Shown: positions 1 to 8,027 of the stretch, in pieces
How positions within the stretch are numbered: the first letter of the stretch is position 1
Layout of the letters: each line of letters begins with the position of its first letter
DNA from: Bacillus luti
Lineage (GTDB): Bacteria > Bacillota > Bacilli > Bacillales > Bacillaceae_G
Direction of reading: 5' to 3'
DNA length: 34,730 nucleotides
Assembly (NCBI RefSeq): GCF_001884105.1
Contig: NZ_MACI01000050.1
Location: 1 to 34,730 of the forward strand
The notes under the pieces: model-generated
The model's input: the letters and a program-made list of their open reading frames with translations, nothing else
Databases searched by the model: none
Told to the model about the DNA's origin: nothing
Made by a program: the position numbers and the translations under genes

Positions 1-1
1 C

Positions 2-475
2 ACAGTAAATGATACCGAACCACCAAAAATCCAATGCCCTAACAATATTACAAAAGCAAATGATCCTGGTAAATGCGGTGCTATTGTTACATTTCAACCT
101 ACGGTTACAGATAACTGTCCAGGTGTAACTTTTTCCTGTTCGCCAGCTTCTGGATCCTTCTTCTCTGTAGGAACCACTCCTGTGACTTGTACAGCCACGG
201 ACGCATCGGGAAATACAGCTACGTGTTCATTTACCGTTACAGTAAATGACACCGAACCACCGACCATCAATTGTCCTGCCGACATTACTGTAGCTATTGC
301 ACCTTGTCAGGTAGAACCTATAGTCAACTTTGCACCTACTGCAAGCGCCAACTGTGGTGTAGTTTCGGTGACTTGCTACCCACCATCCGGCTCCTTTTTT
401 AATGTGGGGACCACTACCGTAACTTGTACGGCTACCGATATTCATGGAAATAGCAGCACTTGCAACTTTTATGTT
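2..475 (+). repeat. Tandem 237-bp HYR-module repeat
   Basis: The sequence encoding TVNDTEPP recurs at 2 and 239 with near-identical DNA (ACAGTAAATGATACCGAACC versus the same with GACACC). The rest of each unit has diverged at the DNA level while keeping the protein pattern. More units probably lie upstream of the window. Confidence 0.75.
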
Positions 476-541
476 ACAGTGGTACAGCTACAACCTTGTA
501 TTGCACAATGCAGGTGTTTTAATTATTACAAGTGTTTGTAA
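2..541 (+). CDS. HYR-repeat secreted/surface protein, 3' end only
   Basis: The reading frame is open from the window edge to a TAA at 539-541, so this is the C-terminal part of a larger protein. It encodes two tandem modules of about 79 residues, each starting DTEPP and containing a CP...I segment, SGSFF(S/N)VGTT, VTCTATD and a closing FxVTV strand. This is the pattern of HYR (hyalin repeat) domains, which have an immunoglobulin-like fold and occur in extracellular adhesive proteins. The modules are also repeated in DNA with a 237-base period (positions 2 and 239). After the last module comes a short cysteine-rich tail (PCIAQCRCFNYYKC), which is unusual for HYR proteins and could be cross-linked. 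No sortase motif or membrane anchor is visible at the C-terminus. Role unknown; a spore or cell-surface protein is possible, but that is inference. Confidence 0.85.
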   Translation, partial: TVNDTEPPKIQCPNNITKANDPGKCGAIVTFQPTVTDNCPGVTFSCSPASGSFFSVGTTPVTCTATDASGNTATCSFTVTVNDTEPPTINCPADITVAIAPCQVEPIVNFAPTASANCGVVSVTCYPPSGSFFNVGTTTVTCTATDIHGNSSTCNFYVTVVQLQPCIAQCRCFNYYKCL

Positions 542-632
542 TATAATAATATCGATTAAAAAGGAAAATATATTTTATGAAAAATCCCGAAAAAACAAAA
601 TAGGTCTTTTGAATAGTAATAAAATAAAACAA

Positions 633-669
633 GATCCGCTGAATTAATTAAGAGCGGTTCTTATTTTTT
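633..669 (+). terminator. Terminator of the HYR gene
   Basis: The arms GATCCGCT (633-640) and AGCGGTTC (653-660) pair with one mismatch and are followed by a T-rich stretch. The hairpin lies about 90 bases after the HYR stop codon and borders the end of the convergent CPCC gene. Confidence 0.7.
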
Positions 670-830
670 TACTTCACATACACATAGGCTTCATTTGCCC
701 CGCCTTCGAAGTCAGGATCGTTAAACTGTACCTTATCATCTTCCCAATAACATATGCTGCAAATTTCATATGTACCTGGTGGTTCTTCTTCTAATGTTTC
801 ATATCCGCAGCATGGACAAGTATATTTCAT
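669..830 (-). CDS. CPCC-type zinc-ribbon protein (53 aa)
   Basis: The protein opens MKYTCPCCGYETL and has a second pair, CSICYWEDD, so four cysteines (CPCC plus CxxC) can form one zinc site. This matches the cysteine-rich CPCC family, common in Bacillus as small cytoplasmic proteins of unknown function. The start at 830 is preferred over an upstream ATG at 860 because AAAGGAG sits seven bases before it. It is a single gene with the HYR gene converging on it. Function not known. Confidence 0.8.
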   Translation of the reverse strand: MKYTCPCCGYETLEEEPPGTYEICSICYWEDDKVQFNDPDFEGGANEAYVYVK

Positions 831-896
831 TACTTTACTCCTTTTATTTTTACTCAACATAATTATAGCTATTTATTAGGTAAAGTCCTCAAAAAG

Positions 897-937
897 AAAC
901 CACCTATCCCCTAAAAAATATAGGAAACAGATGGTTT
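897..937 (-). terminator. Palindromic terminator after the DUF975 gene
   Basis: AAACCACCTATCCC at 897 and a mirrored arm ending GGTTT form a long imperfect hairpin. On the minus strand it is followed by TTTCTTTTT, directly downstream of the DUF975 stop codon. A copy differing at only about four of 41 positions lies at 22508-22549, so this is a dispersed palindromic unit used as a terminator. Confidence 0.65.
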
Positions 938-947
938 ACATGTTTTA

Positions 948-1601
948 TTAGAAAGTAGTACCTTCTTTTTTATAATATTCTTTTGAAATCTCTTCATAAA
1001 ACGCTGCTGATGTCGAGTAGAAATAAGGCGCTAACCATAAGAAACCGATTCCTATAGTAAGAATACTTAAAATGAACCAGCCAATGAAGCTTAAGCATAG
1101 TAAGAAGTAATCCATTTTATGTCCATTCATCATACGGCGACTTTCAGTAATTGCTTGATTCGCTGTGTATTCTGGATGATCATTCAAAATAAAGTACGTC
1201 ATAGCATAAGAAAATGATTTAATAATTCCCGGAATAATAAGAAGTAATGTCCATAGAATCAAGTATACATACATTAGTAAATATGTTAAAAATGCCTTCA
1301 TAAATTTACTTCCGTCACTAAACCATCTAAATAAATAACCAATACTAGCATTATCCCTACGGATTACATGTAAAACAAGGTAATAAGCACCTACTGTTAA
1401 TGGACCGATAATAAGCATTGCAATAATACTTACTGTAAGCGACTCCCTTGCTTCTTCCCAACCCCAAAATATCGAGAAAATACCTGTGAATAGCATATTA
1501 GCAGCTCCAATGAGGATTCCAAGTAATAAGGTCGCCCCTACCGCTAATCCCCATTTTCCCTTTAATGCATCCAGTGCTTCTCTTTTCAATTGACTTATCA
1601 T
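948..1601 (-). CDS. DUF975 family integral membrane protein
   Basis: This is a 217-residue protein with a short basic N-terminus (MISQLKREALDALKGKW) followed by about five hydrophobic segments (roughly residues 18-45, 58-80, 98-128, 160-200). The ALKGKWGLAVG start, the YSFAMTYFIL-like segment (FSYAMTYFILND) and the SRRMMNGHKMDYFLLCLSFIGW motif are typical of the DUF975 family of bacterial membrane proteins. AGGAGG lies seven bases before the ATG at 1601. It is a single-gene unit ended by the palindromic terminator at 897-937. Function of the family is unknown; transport or envelope roles have been guessed only. Confidence 0.8.
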   Translation of the reverse strand: MISQLKREALDALKGKWGLAVGATLLLGILIGAANMLFTGIFSIFWGWEEARESLTVSIIAMLIIGPLTVGAYYLVLHVIRRDNASIGYLFRWFSDGSKFMKAFLTYLLMYVYLILWTLLLIIPGIIKSFSYAMTYFILNDHPEYTANQAITESRRMMNGHKMDYFLLCLSFIGWFILSILTIGIGFLWLAPYFYSTSAAFYEEISKEYYKKEGTTF

Positions 1602-1792
1602 ATATAACCTCCTAAAAAATAGTTCTATATTATTATACCATTTATATCAAAAACTCCACAAAATTACCTGAAATAGAAGCCCACTACCTTTTTTAATACG
1701 TATTGATACATGCGCGCTGTATTTGTATTCACACATAAATGAAACCAAGAAAAAACTAGTCCAAATGTAAACCCCTCATTTCTCTATAACAA

Positions 1793-1826
1793 AAAAGGCT
1801 TACCTTTCATAATAGGCAAGCCTTTT
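1793..1826 (-). terminator. Terminator of the ydbS-ydbT operon
   Basis: AAAAGGCTTACCT and AGGCAAGCCTTTT form a strong stem flanked by A and T runs just downstream of the ydbT stop codon. The 1602-1792 stretch otherwise holds only the upstream region of the DUF975 gene. Confidence 0.75.
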
Positions 1827-1830
1827 CAAA

Positions 1831-3282
1831 TTAATTCTCACTTATTCTCTTCTTATACCAACCCTGCATTCTCTCCGCATCTTCTACTCTCGTATGCTCT
1901 AATTTATAATTCGATGATGCATTAGAGAACTTATACGTACATAAACTTGCACGGCGCTGGAAATAGGATTGTGTCTTTTCCATTGATTGGACGTGTCTTC
2001 TTCTAACAAGCCCTGTATATTTTCCGAGACTGCGATATACAAGCGTAATTTGCTCTCCGTTTACACCGTAACCATTTGTTTTAAATGTTGCGTATCCCAG
2101 TATAAAGATGAGGATCGCAAGTGGAATTAATGCCCACATGATGAAGTGCTTTTCAGAGTATATACTTATTCCAATAAGCGGGATTGCTAGCATTGCGAAG
2201 AATATAAAACTATCAATTAAGTAACGACGCAATGCTGATTTTGGTAATGAAATAATGTTTGTATTCAGTTCGTATGGTAATTGTAAATGTGCGAGTAACT
2301 GTTGTACACGATCTTTTCGAATGATAGGATGCAGTGTAACTTTTTCTTTTTCGTCACCCAGTCCTTTACTTTGAATGACTTCTACTTGCACAGCGCAATA
2401 ACCGAATGGCTGACGTAAAATACTTTCTTTTATCGTAATACCTTGAATACGGTGCAATTTTAGGACGAGTTCTTTTTTCTCAAGTAATCCTTGTGAAATG
2501 CGGACCTCATCATTTCTTCGATTCACTGTGAAATCTCCATGTTTTAGCGCATAACCGATTGTCGATATAATCCATGAAAGGACGATCAAAATGGCTATCA
2601 TGAAAATCAAGCCATATATATCGTGGTCCATTACATACGACTTTACGCCATTCTCTATCCATTTCGGAATGTACTCATCTACTTGATGATATACGAAAAA
2701 GATTAATGAGAATAATAGTCCAAACTGACCAGATGTAACAGATGCTAATAAAATTTCTTTCCAAGTTAATTTATATTCTGTCGATTGTTTCTCTTCTGTA
2801 ACGATTTGTTTTTCTTCTGTATTTTCTACTGCTTCGTCTAACGTTTCTTCTGCTTTCACTTCTGGAGTTGGCTCATTTAGCAAAGTAATAAGCTCTGTTG
2901 CCTCTTCTACTGTAATACCAGCTAAGCTAACTTCTGCATCGTCGCCCCCACCAGCTGTTTCGATTTGAATTTTCTTTAAGCCAAGCATTTGATATAACAC
3001 GTTAGAACTTGTATTAATTGTTTGCACACGTTCTTTATTTAAGTAGCTCTCCTTCTTCACAAAGAGCCCCTGTTTCACATGTAATACGTTATTTTCAACC
3101 CAATATGTTGTGTAATACCATTTTTCAAACGCTGAAAAGATGGTAAGTAAACCAAATCCAGCGGGAATTAAATACCAAAACGGGAATTTTCCGTTTAAGC
3201 TAAACATGAAAATAATGAGTGGTATAAAGTCTGTTATTTTTAATTCTAATAACATCGTGATCGGATGCTGCCTCTTATACAT
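1831..3282 (-). CDS. ydbT: PH-domain membrane protein YdbT
   Basis: This is a protein of about 483 residues with three bacterial PH (YdbS/YdbT, bPH_2) modules, each preceded by a pair of membrane segments. The modules can be seen as VENNVLHVKQGLFVKKESYL, then VNRRNDEVRISQGLLEKKE..RIQGITI, then VNGEQITLVYRSLGKYTGLVRRRHVQSME. An acidic linker of about 40 residues (EVKAEETLDEAVENTEEKQ) separates modules one and two. It follows ydbS with a small overlap, so the two are probably translated together. The start is uncertain: GTG 3291, ATG 3288 and ATG 3282 are in frame; I chose 3282 for its eight-base spacing from AGTGAG. In B. subtilis ydbST belongs, from memory, to the sigma-W antimicrobial-peptide resistance regulon; no clear ECF promoter is visible here. 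Confidence 0.85.
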   Translation of the reverse strand: MYKRQHPITMLLELKITDFIPLIIFMFSLNGKFPFWYLIPAGFGLLTIFSAFEKWYYTTYWVENNVLHVKQGLFVKKESYLNKERVQTINTSSNVLYQMLGLKKIQIETAGGGDDAEVSLAGITVEEATELITLLNEPTPEVKAEETLDEAVENTEEKQIVTEEKQSTEYKLTWKEILLASVTSGQFGLLFSLIFFVYHQVDEYIPKWIENGVKSYVMDHDIYGLIFMIAILIVLSWIISTIGYALKHGDFTVNRRNDEVRISQGLLEKKELVLKLHRIQGITIKESILRQPFGYCAVQVEVIQSKGLGDEKEKVTLHPIIRKDRVQQLLAHLQLPYELNTNIISLPKSALRRYLIDSFIFFAMLAIPLIGISIYSEKHFIMWALIPLAILIFILGYATFKTNGYGVNGEQITLVYRSLGKYTGLVRRRHVQSMEKTQSYFQRRASLCTYKFSNASSNYKLEHTRVEDAERMQGWYKKRISEN

Positions 3283-3751
3283 CCTCATCACTCACTTTCG
3301 CTAATTCTGCGATTTTCGTTTTTAACATTTCTGCTTCATACATCGTTAAACCTGGGATACTATGAGAAGTTGCTGCTGTTGAAATATGTAATTCTGCTAA
3401 ACCATATTTTCTCATAATTGGCCCTTGTTCAATCGTAACGTGCTGCACACGAATCATCGGTACTAATACGCGCTTTACGACGAAAAGACCGTGCTGAATT
3501 TCAAGTTCTTCTTCGTTTAGTTGATAGCTATAATAGCGCTGACGTAGTTTCGGGAATAGGAAGTATGAAAATGGTGCGAACACAACTGTTAGCCCAATCA
3601 TCACATACAAAATCCACGCCCACCAATCAAACTTTATCATGAGGAAAAGGTAAGCTAAAATGACAAGAATACCGATCCCTTCTTCAATTACAGCACGAAC
3701 TTTCCACACCTTGATCATGTCAGGGTGAATTTCATTTTTCAATGGATCCAT
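3275..3751 (-). CDS. ydbS: PH-domain membrane protein YdbS
   Basis: This 158-residue protein has two adjacent membrane segments (about residues 22-42 and 46-68), then one bPH_2 module containing LNEEELEIQHGLFVVKRVLVPMIRVQHVTIEQGPIMRKYGLAEL. That pattern (a hydrophobic hairpin, then a "QHGLF...P..R(V/I)Q" strand set) defines the YdbS family. GGAG stands eight or nine bases before the ATG at 3751. Its end overlaps the start region of ydbT, and the two are expected to form a membrane complex on the inner face of the cytoplasmic membrane. Biochemical activity is unknown. Confidence 0.87.
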   Translation of the reverse strand: MDPLKNEIHPDMIKVWKVRAVIEEGIGILVILAYLFLMIKFDWWAWILYVMIGLTVVFAPFSYFLFPKLRQRYYSYQLNEEELEIQHGLFVVKRVLVPMIRVQHVTIEQGPIMRKYGLAELHISTAATSHSIPGLTMYEAEMLKTKIAELAKVSDEDV

Positions 3752-3830
3752 GTAACCACTCCAAATCTAGTAATCTAATATATGAATACTCTCAAATTAT
3801 ATTTTACATAACTTTACAGAAAATTAGTAT

Positions 3831-4004
3831 TTATTCTTCTTTATCTTTCTTCTCTGGAATAAAATAGCCGAACCAAAGTAGCCAAATAAACCCTATTAAC
3901 TTCATCCAACTTCCATCCGCTTGAAAAGCTTCAATCATTCCTGGAATTTTATACACTCCAACAAAGCCAAGAAAACCGAGCCACCAGTTTTTTTGCATTT
4001 TCAA
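3831..4004 (-). CDS. Small membrane protein cotranscribed with a TetR regulator
   Basis: This encodes 57 residues beginning (L)KMQKNWWLGFLGFVGVYKIPG, with a second hydrophobic stretch MKLIGFIWLLWFGYFIP and a charged tail EKKDKEE. I chose the TTG at 4004 because GGGGG lies seven bases before it; the ATG at 3998 is thirteen bases away. The start follows the TetR stop codon by two bases, so translational coupling is likely. It resembles short two-helix membrane proteins often found beside regulators or ABC exporters. Function not recognised. Confidence 0.7.
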   Translation of the reverse strand: MKMQKNWWLGFLGFVGVYKIPGMIEAFQADGSWMKLIGFIWLLWFGYFIPEKKDKEE

Positions 4005-4006
4005 CT

Positions 4007-4588
4007 TTATTCCCCCTTCATTACGTTTTTCACATTTTGAATCCAAATTTCTTTATACTTTAAATCGAAGCCTATTAATATGTAATTACTCATGTTATCA
4101 ATAACGAGCGCTAACGTATGAGCATTTTCTTCTGTTGCATCTTGTGACACAACATCAAGTTCCACACCTTTCTTCAATAAATCGTGGAATCCATTTAAAA
4201 ACTCCTCTTGTATTTCAAATAAACGTTTCTGATACTTTTCATTTCGCGTCGCACTTACGATAAATTCATTTATAACGCGTAATATACCTTCTTGGCCTTT
4301 ATACTCAGACAACATTTGTAAACCATCTGCGATTAACTTCTCTGCAAAGTTTTCTTTTGTATATTGGTCTTTATCGAAGTAACCCACAAATTGATATCCA
4401 GAAAAAACCTCTTCAAATAAAAAATCCACTAACGCTTCTTTAGAAGGAAAATGATAATAAATAGCCGGTTTTGAAATACCTACCTCTTTCGCAATCATGG
4501 AAAGGCTCATCTTCTCAATGCCGTGTTCTGCCATAAGTTTAAATGAAGCTTCTACAATGTTTTGCGATGTTTGTAAATTCTTTGTCAT
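4007..4588 (-). CDS. TetR/AcrR family transcriptional regulator
   Basis: This 193-residue repressor has the typical N-terminal TetR helix-turn-helix: IVEASFKLMAEHGIEKMSLSMIAKEVGISKPAIYYHFPSKEALVDFLF condensed to the markers SMIAKEVGISKPAIYYHF. The remaining 140 residues are helical and form the ligand/dimer domain. The ATG at 4588 has GAGG seven bases upstream; a GTG at 4600 is also in frame but poorly placed. A perfect palindrome at 4606-4629 lies just before the gene, so autorepression is very likely. The small membrane protein at 3831-4004 is the only obvious partner gene, which makes that protein the likely target; the inducer is unknown. Confidence 0.85.
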   Translation of the reverse strand: MTKNLQTSQNIVEASFKLMAEHGIEKMSLSMIAKEVGISKPAIYYHFPSKEALVDFLFEEVFSGYQFVGYFDKDQYTKENFAEKLIADGLQMLSEYKGQEGILRVINEFIVSATRNEKYQKRLFEIQEEFLNGFHDLLKKGVELDVVSQDATEENAHTLALVIDNMSNYILIGFDLKYKEIWIQNVKNVMKGE

Positions 4589-4605
4589 ACTGTACCTCAC
4601 TTATT

Positions 4606-4629
4606 TTTACTTACCGGTCGGTAAGTAAA
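4606..4629. promoter_or_regulatory. TetR operator palindrome
   Basis: Arms TTTACTTACCG (4606-4616) and CGGTAAGTAAA (4619-4629) match perfectly around a central GT. It begins 18 bases upstream of the TetR start codon. TTACCG...CGGTAA sites are typical of TetR-family repressors. Confidence 0.85.
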
Positions 4630-4724
4630 TTGTAAAATGAAACGGAATGATTTGCAAGGAACTTCTTGATAAATCTAGAAAAGTATAAAGTAAAACAACA
4701 TATAGCAATAAGGAGGACATTTAT

Positions 4725-4868
4725 ATGGGACTTGGTGGTAAAGGTGGTAGCGGCGGCACTGGTGGCGGTGAAGATGGACAAACTGGTAAGAGTGGATTTC
4801 CATTCATCATTGTACTCTTTATCGTATTGATTATAGTTGGAGCTAGCTATAGTGGGGTTGGCTTCTAA
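4725..4868 (+). CDS. YjcZ-like tiny transmembrane (sporulation-type) peptide
   Basis: This 47-residue peptide has a glycine-rich N-terminus (MGLGGKGGSGGTGGGEDGQ), a short TGKSGF link and one membrane helix FPFIIVLFIVLIIVGASY, then SGVGF. The (F)xxIVVLFxLLIIxGA(S/W) helix after a Gly-rich head is the signature of the tiny YjcZ family of Bacillus, many members of which are made in sporulation. AGGAGG at 4711-4716 is eight bases before the ATG. It is transcribed away from the TetR gene, and the shared intergenic region of about 136 bases contains the TetR palindrome, so this gene might also be under TetR control. It ends with the terminator at 4909-4955. Confidence 0.8.
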   Translation: MGLGGKGGSGGTGGGEDGQTGKSGFPFIIVLFIVLIIVGASYSGVGF

Positions 4869-4908
4869 AAAACATCATTTAAGTAGGTCCAAGATTATCC
4901 GGGCACAC

Positions 4909-4955
4909 AAAATAGAAAGCACTAGTTATGTGTAATAGCTAGTGCTTTCTATTTT
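4909..4955. terminator. Bidirectional terminator between the YjcZ-like gene and lutC
   Basis: Seventeen-base arms AAAATAGAAAGCACTAG and CTAGTGCTTTCTATTTT are perfect complements with A and T flanks on both sides. It can end both the plus-strand peptide gene and the minus-strand lutABC operon. Confidence 0.85.
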
Positions 4956-4984
4956 CAGCATTCTTATACATCATATTTGTTTCA

Positions 4985-5686
4985 TTATTGATCATCCACA
5001 ATAATATAAGCTGTTCTAATTGGCCCGTGTACACCTACGACAAGGTTCATTTCAATATCAGCGCTATTTGACGGACCAGAAACGAAATTCACACAAGCTG
5101 GCAGGTTTTCTCCTGATGTATTTTGGTCATGAATCAGTTTTGTAGCTTGGGTTAATCTTGGTACAATCGTACTTTTAGGAACGATTGCAATATACGATTC
5201 TGGAAGAAGACTCACATGCCTTCCTTTTAACCCGTCATTAAATAGTACAACGGTTCCTGATTCTGCCAAAGTCATATCACTGAACGTAATACCAAGGTCA
5301 GCAGCTTTCGCAAATGCTACGTCCTCTTCTTTATGATCTAATCCCCACGTACGAAATTGTGTTGTGCCTTCATTTTTGAAAAATGGAGTAAGACCATATT
5401 CATTAAAGCGCTCATCATTCGCACACATCGCAGATTTGATATTCCATTCTTGTATAAAAGACCCCAATGTTTCAACAAGCTTTTCCTTTGTTGTTCGCTT
5501 TACTTCCGTATGAATCACTTCGCAGTGTTCCATTAACTGTAAGACAAGTTCATCTTGCGAAAGTCCTTCGAACACATTCCACTGCGGTGAAACAGACCAT
5601 TTCGGTTTTTTCACTGCTTCTGGACGTTTCCTACCAAGCTTTTCTGATAATTGGAGCAAAAATTCCTCACGATTTTGGATGGCCAT
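4985..5686 (-). CDS. lutC: Lactate utilization protein LutC (LUD domain)
   Basis: A 233-residue LUD-domain protein; the C-terminal half has the family features [17 protein letters not shown], the [11 protein letters not shown] segment and the [21 protein letters not shown] end. LutC is the smallest of three LutABC subunits required for oxidation of L-lactate to pyruvate through iron-sulfur chemistry in the cytoplasm. The start at 5686 has AAAGGAG seven bases upstream; an ATG at 5689 is adjacent. It overlaps the end of lutB by 20 bases. Operon order lutA-lutB-lutC matches B. subtilis. In B. subtilis the operon is repressed by LutR and SinR (known); no lutR gene is nearby here. Confidence 0.93.
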   Translation of the reverse strand: MAIQNREEFLLQLSEKLGRKRPEAVKKPKWSVSPQWNVFEGLSQDELVLQLMEHCEVIHTEVKRTTKEKLVETLGSFIQEWNIKSAMCANDERFNEYGLTPFFKNEGTTQFRTWGLDHKEEDVAFAKAADLGITFSDMTLAESGTVVLFNDGLKGRHVSLLPESYIAIVPKSTIVPRLTQATKLIHDQNTSGENLPACVNFVSGPSNSADIEMNLVVGVHGPIRTAYIIVDDQ

Positions 5687-7097
5687 CATCGTTCTCCTTT
5701 ACGCGTTTTTCAAACCACTCTCGGAACGGTTGTTTTTTCGGAACTGGAAAATCTCTCGCTTCCGTCCATGCTTTTAACGGCCCAATGCCGTGCTCGATTT
5801 TATCGCCTTTTGCAAGAGGTTTTAATGCATACGGAGCACTCTTCGCAGCAAAAGAAAATAATTTAGGACTCCTCACCGCTTTTTCAAAACCTTTCATAGC
5901 AACGTTCCAAGCTACAGGTGAGTATTTTTCTTGTACAATGCGGCTCCGATGTTTAATTAACAAGTCGTGTAACGGGATTTTCACTGGGCACGCTTCTGTA
6001 CAAGCACCACAAAGGCTAGACGCATAAGGTAAATCCTTATATTCATCATATCCCCCTAAAAGCGGTGTCAACACAGCTCCAATTGGCCCTGGATAAATAG
6101 ACCCGTATGCATGTCCACCAATATGCCGGTATACAGGACACACGTTAATACATGCGGCGCAACGAATGCACTGAAGGACACTTTGGAATTCTGTTCCTAC
6201 AATATCAGAACGGCCATTATCAACAATGACTAAATGAAACTCCTCCGGTCCATCTGTCCCGCCCGGCTCAGTTAACCCTGTAATATAACTTGTTAATTTT
6301 TGTCCTACAGAACTTCGGCATAGAAGTGTTACTAACACATCAAGCTCTTCCCATGTCGGAACAATACGTTCCATCCCCATCACTGTAATTAACGTTTTCG
6401 GAAGTGTCGTCGTAAGTCTTGCATTTCCTTCGTTTGCTACGATAGAAATGGATCCAGACTCTGCAACAGCAAAGTTACATCCCGTCACCCCTATATCCGC
6501 TGCAAAAAAATCATCACGCAAATACGCTCGTACAAACCTCGCCATTTCCGTAGGGTCAGATGTTCCCGTGTAATTTAACTTTGTTTTAAATATTTCACAA
6601 ATGTGTTCTTTATCTTTATGAAGGCACGGAACAACAATATGTGACGGCGGATCGTGATCGTTTACTTGTAGAATAAATTCAGCAAGGTCTGTTTCTAACA
6701 CTTCCGCTCCCGCTTCTTCAATTGCTTCATTTAAACTAATCTCTTCCGTTACCATCGATTTTGATTTCACGATTTTTTTTGCATTTTTCTTTTTTACAAT
6801 CTCTTTTACATATTCCCTTGCATCTTCTGCAGTCTTTGCAAAATAAACAGAACCACCGTTTTTCTCAATATTTTCACTCAATTGATATAAATAATAGTCT
6901 AGGTTTTCTAATGTATGCTTTCGAATTTCTTCTCCTAAAGCTCGCCATTCTTCCCAGTTTCCAAGACTCTCAGTAGCTTTTAACTTCTTACCTCTAAGAC
7001 CATCTTGCGCTTTCCGAACAGCTTGCCGCATAAATGGATCGCCAATGCCTGTTTTCGTACGCTTATGAAAGGGATCATTCCCAATTTTCATTCCCAT
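5667..7097 (-). CDS. lutB: Lactate utilization iron-sulfur protein LutB
   Basis: This 476-residue protein combines an N-terminal LUD domain ([20 protein letters not shown]) with two four-cysteine ferredoxin-type motifs, [19 protein letters not shown] and [18 protein letters not shown]. Each can bind a [4Fe-4S] cluster, as expected for the electron-transfer subunit of the LutABC lactate oxidation system. GAGGGGG lies eight bases before the ATG. It starts 15 bases after the lutA stop codon and overlaps lutC, so all three are one transcript. All eight cluster cysteines are present, so the protein appears functional. Confidence 0.95.
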   Translation of the reverse strand: MGMKIGNDPFHKRTKTGIGDPFMRQAVRKAQDGLRGKKLKATESLGNWEEWRALGEEIRKHTLENLDYYLYQLSENIEKNGGSVYFAKTAEDAREYVKEIVKKKNAKKIVKSKSMVTEEISLNEAIEEAGAEVLETDLAEFILQVNDHDPPSHIVVPCLHKDKEHICEIFKTKLNYTGTSDPTEMARFVRAYLRDDFFAADIGVTGCNFAVAESGSISIVANEGNARLTTTLPKTLITVMGMERIVPTWEELDVLVTLLCRSSVGQKLTSYITGLTEPGGTDGPEEFHLVIVDNGRSDIVGTEFQSVLQCIRCAACINVCPVYRHIGGHAYGSIYPGPIGAVLTPLLGGYDEYKDLPYASSLCGACTEACPVKIPLHDLLIKHRSRIVQEKYSPVAWNVAMKGFEKAVRSPKLFSFAAKSAPYALKPLAKGDKIEHGIGPLKAWTEARDFPVPKKQPFREWFEKRVKENDDGHPKS

Positions 7098-7112
7098 CTC
7101 TATATCCCCCTC

Positions 7113-7838
7113 TTATTTTCGATCTTCATTTAATACTTGAGCAATATGTTTTACATCAATTGGATAACCATTACGTGTTAAACGTCCTTTTATATTCATT
7201 AAGCAGCTACAATCCATTCCAATTAACACTTCCGCACCGGTTTCCATAATATGTTTTACTTTTTCCTCAACCATTTCTTCAGAGATTTCTGGCATCTTTA
7301 CTGAGAATGTCCCTCCAAATCCGCAGCAATCATAATTATGCGGCAGTGAAACCACTTCCAGTCCCTTTACACATTTTAATAATTTTTGCGGTGGTTCTTT
7401 AATCCCCATTAATCGGCTCATATGACAAGACGTATGCACCGTTGCTTTTTTATGAAGCTCCGCACCTAAATCTTCTTTCCCTAATACTTCAACGAGAAAT
7501 TGTGTGAATTCGTATGTTTTATCAGCAAGTTCAGTAGCTTTTTTCTGCCAGTCTGCTTCACTTTCAGAAAATAAACTAGAAAACTCGTGAACCATCATCG
7601 CGCAAGACCCCGACGGTGCTACAACATATTCTGAACTAGCAAAGGCTTCAATCATATGTTTTGCAGCTGTTTTTGTTTCTTTCACATACCCGCTATTATA
7701 AGCAGGTTGTCCGCAACAAGTTTGCGTTTTTGGAAAATCAACTTCACACCCTAAATCCTCAAGAATTTCGACGACATCTCTTCCGACTTCTGGATAAAAA
7801 ACATCTGCCACACACGTGATAAATATTGATACTTTCAT
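7113..7838 (-). CDS. lutA: Lactate utilization protein LutA (CCG domains)
   Basis: A 241-residue protein of the glycolate-oxidase-iron-sulfur (GlcF-like) group with two cysteine-rich CCG motifs: KTQTCCGQPAYNSGY and HNYDCCGFGGTFSVK, each accompanied by an upstream cysteine. These motifs bind iron-sulfur clusters or substrate-linked centres. The start MKVSIFITC at 7838 has AGGGGTG six bases upstream; an upstream in-frame extension to 7889 has no ribosome site and is rejected. First gene of lutABC; its promoter must lie in 7839-7916, close to a bcr1-like remnant at 7922-7965. Confidence 0.93.
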   Translation of the reverse strand: MKVSIFITCVADVFYPEVGRDVVEILEDLGCEVDFPKTQTCCGQPAYNSGYVKETKTAAKHMIEAFASSEYVVAPSGSCAMMVHEFSSLFSESEADWQKKATELADKTYEFTQFLVEVLGKEDLGAELHKKATVHTSCHMSRLMGIKEPPQKLLKCVKGLEVVSLPHNYDCCGFGGTFSVKMPEISEEMVEEKVKHIMETGAEVLIGMDCSCLMNIKGRLTRNGYPIDVKHIAQVLNEDRK

Positions 7839-7921
7839 ATTTTGCACCCCTAAATACAGTAAAGTAAGCTCAAGTAACTTTCTAACCACATCTACTTTAT
7901 CTGTATATTATTGGTAATAAA

Positions 7922-7965
7922 TTGAAACTTTAATCAGCGCGGTTTTACGGCTTACAAATAGCGGA
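7922..7965. repeat. Internally deleted bcr1-like element with target duplication
   Basis: The left end TTGAAACTTTAATCAG matches the left end of the full copy at 22357, the right end reads TAGCGGA (compare AAAGCGGG), and both sides carry ATAAA (7917-7921 and 7966-7970). Only 44 bases remain of the ~149 in the full copy. It sits upstream of lutA. Confidence 0.6.
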
Positions 7966-7973
7966 ATAAAATA

Positions 7974-8018
7974 AAAGAAGGGATCCTAAATGTGTAATTT
8001 AGGATCCCTTCTTTTTTA
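7974..8018. terminator. Terminator of ecsABC
   Basis: AAAAGAAGGGATCCTAAA and its mirrored partner TTTAGGATCCCTTCTTTT form a nearly perfect stem around TGTGTAA. It lies just downstream of ecsC on the minus strand and also insulates the lutA promoter. Confidence 0.85.
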
Positions 8019-8027
8019 TACAGCAAA

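Noticed and set aside
5467-6027. Plus-strand frame of 186 residues
   Set aside because: Antisense to lutB and lutC, with no ribosome site or domain.
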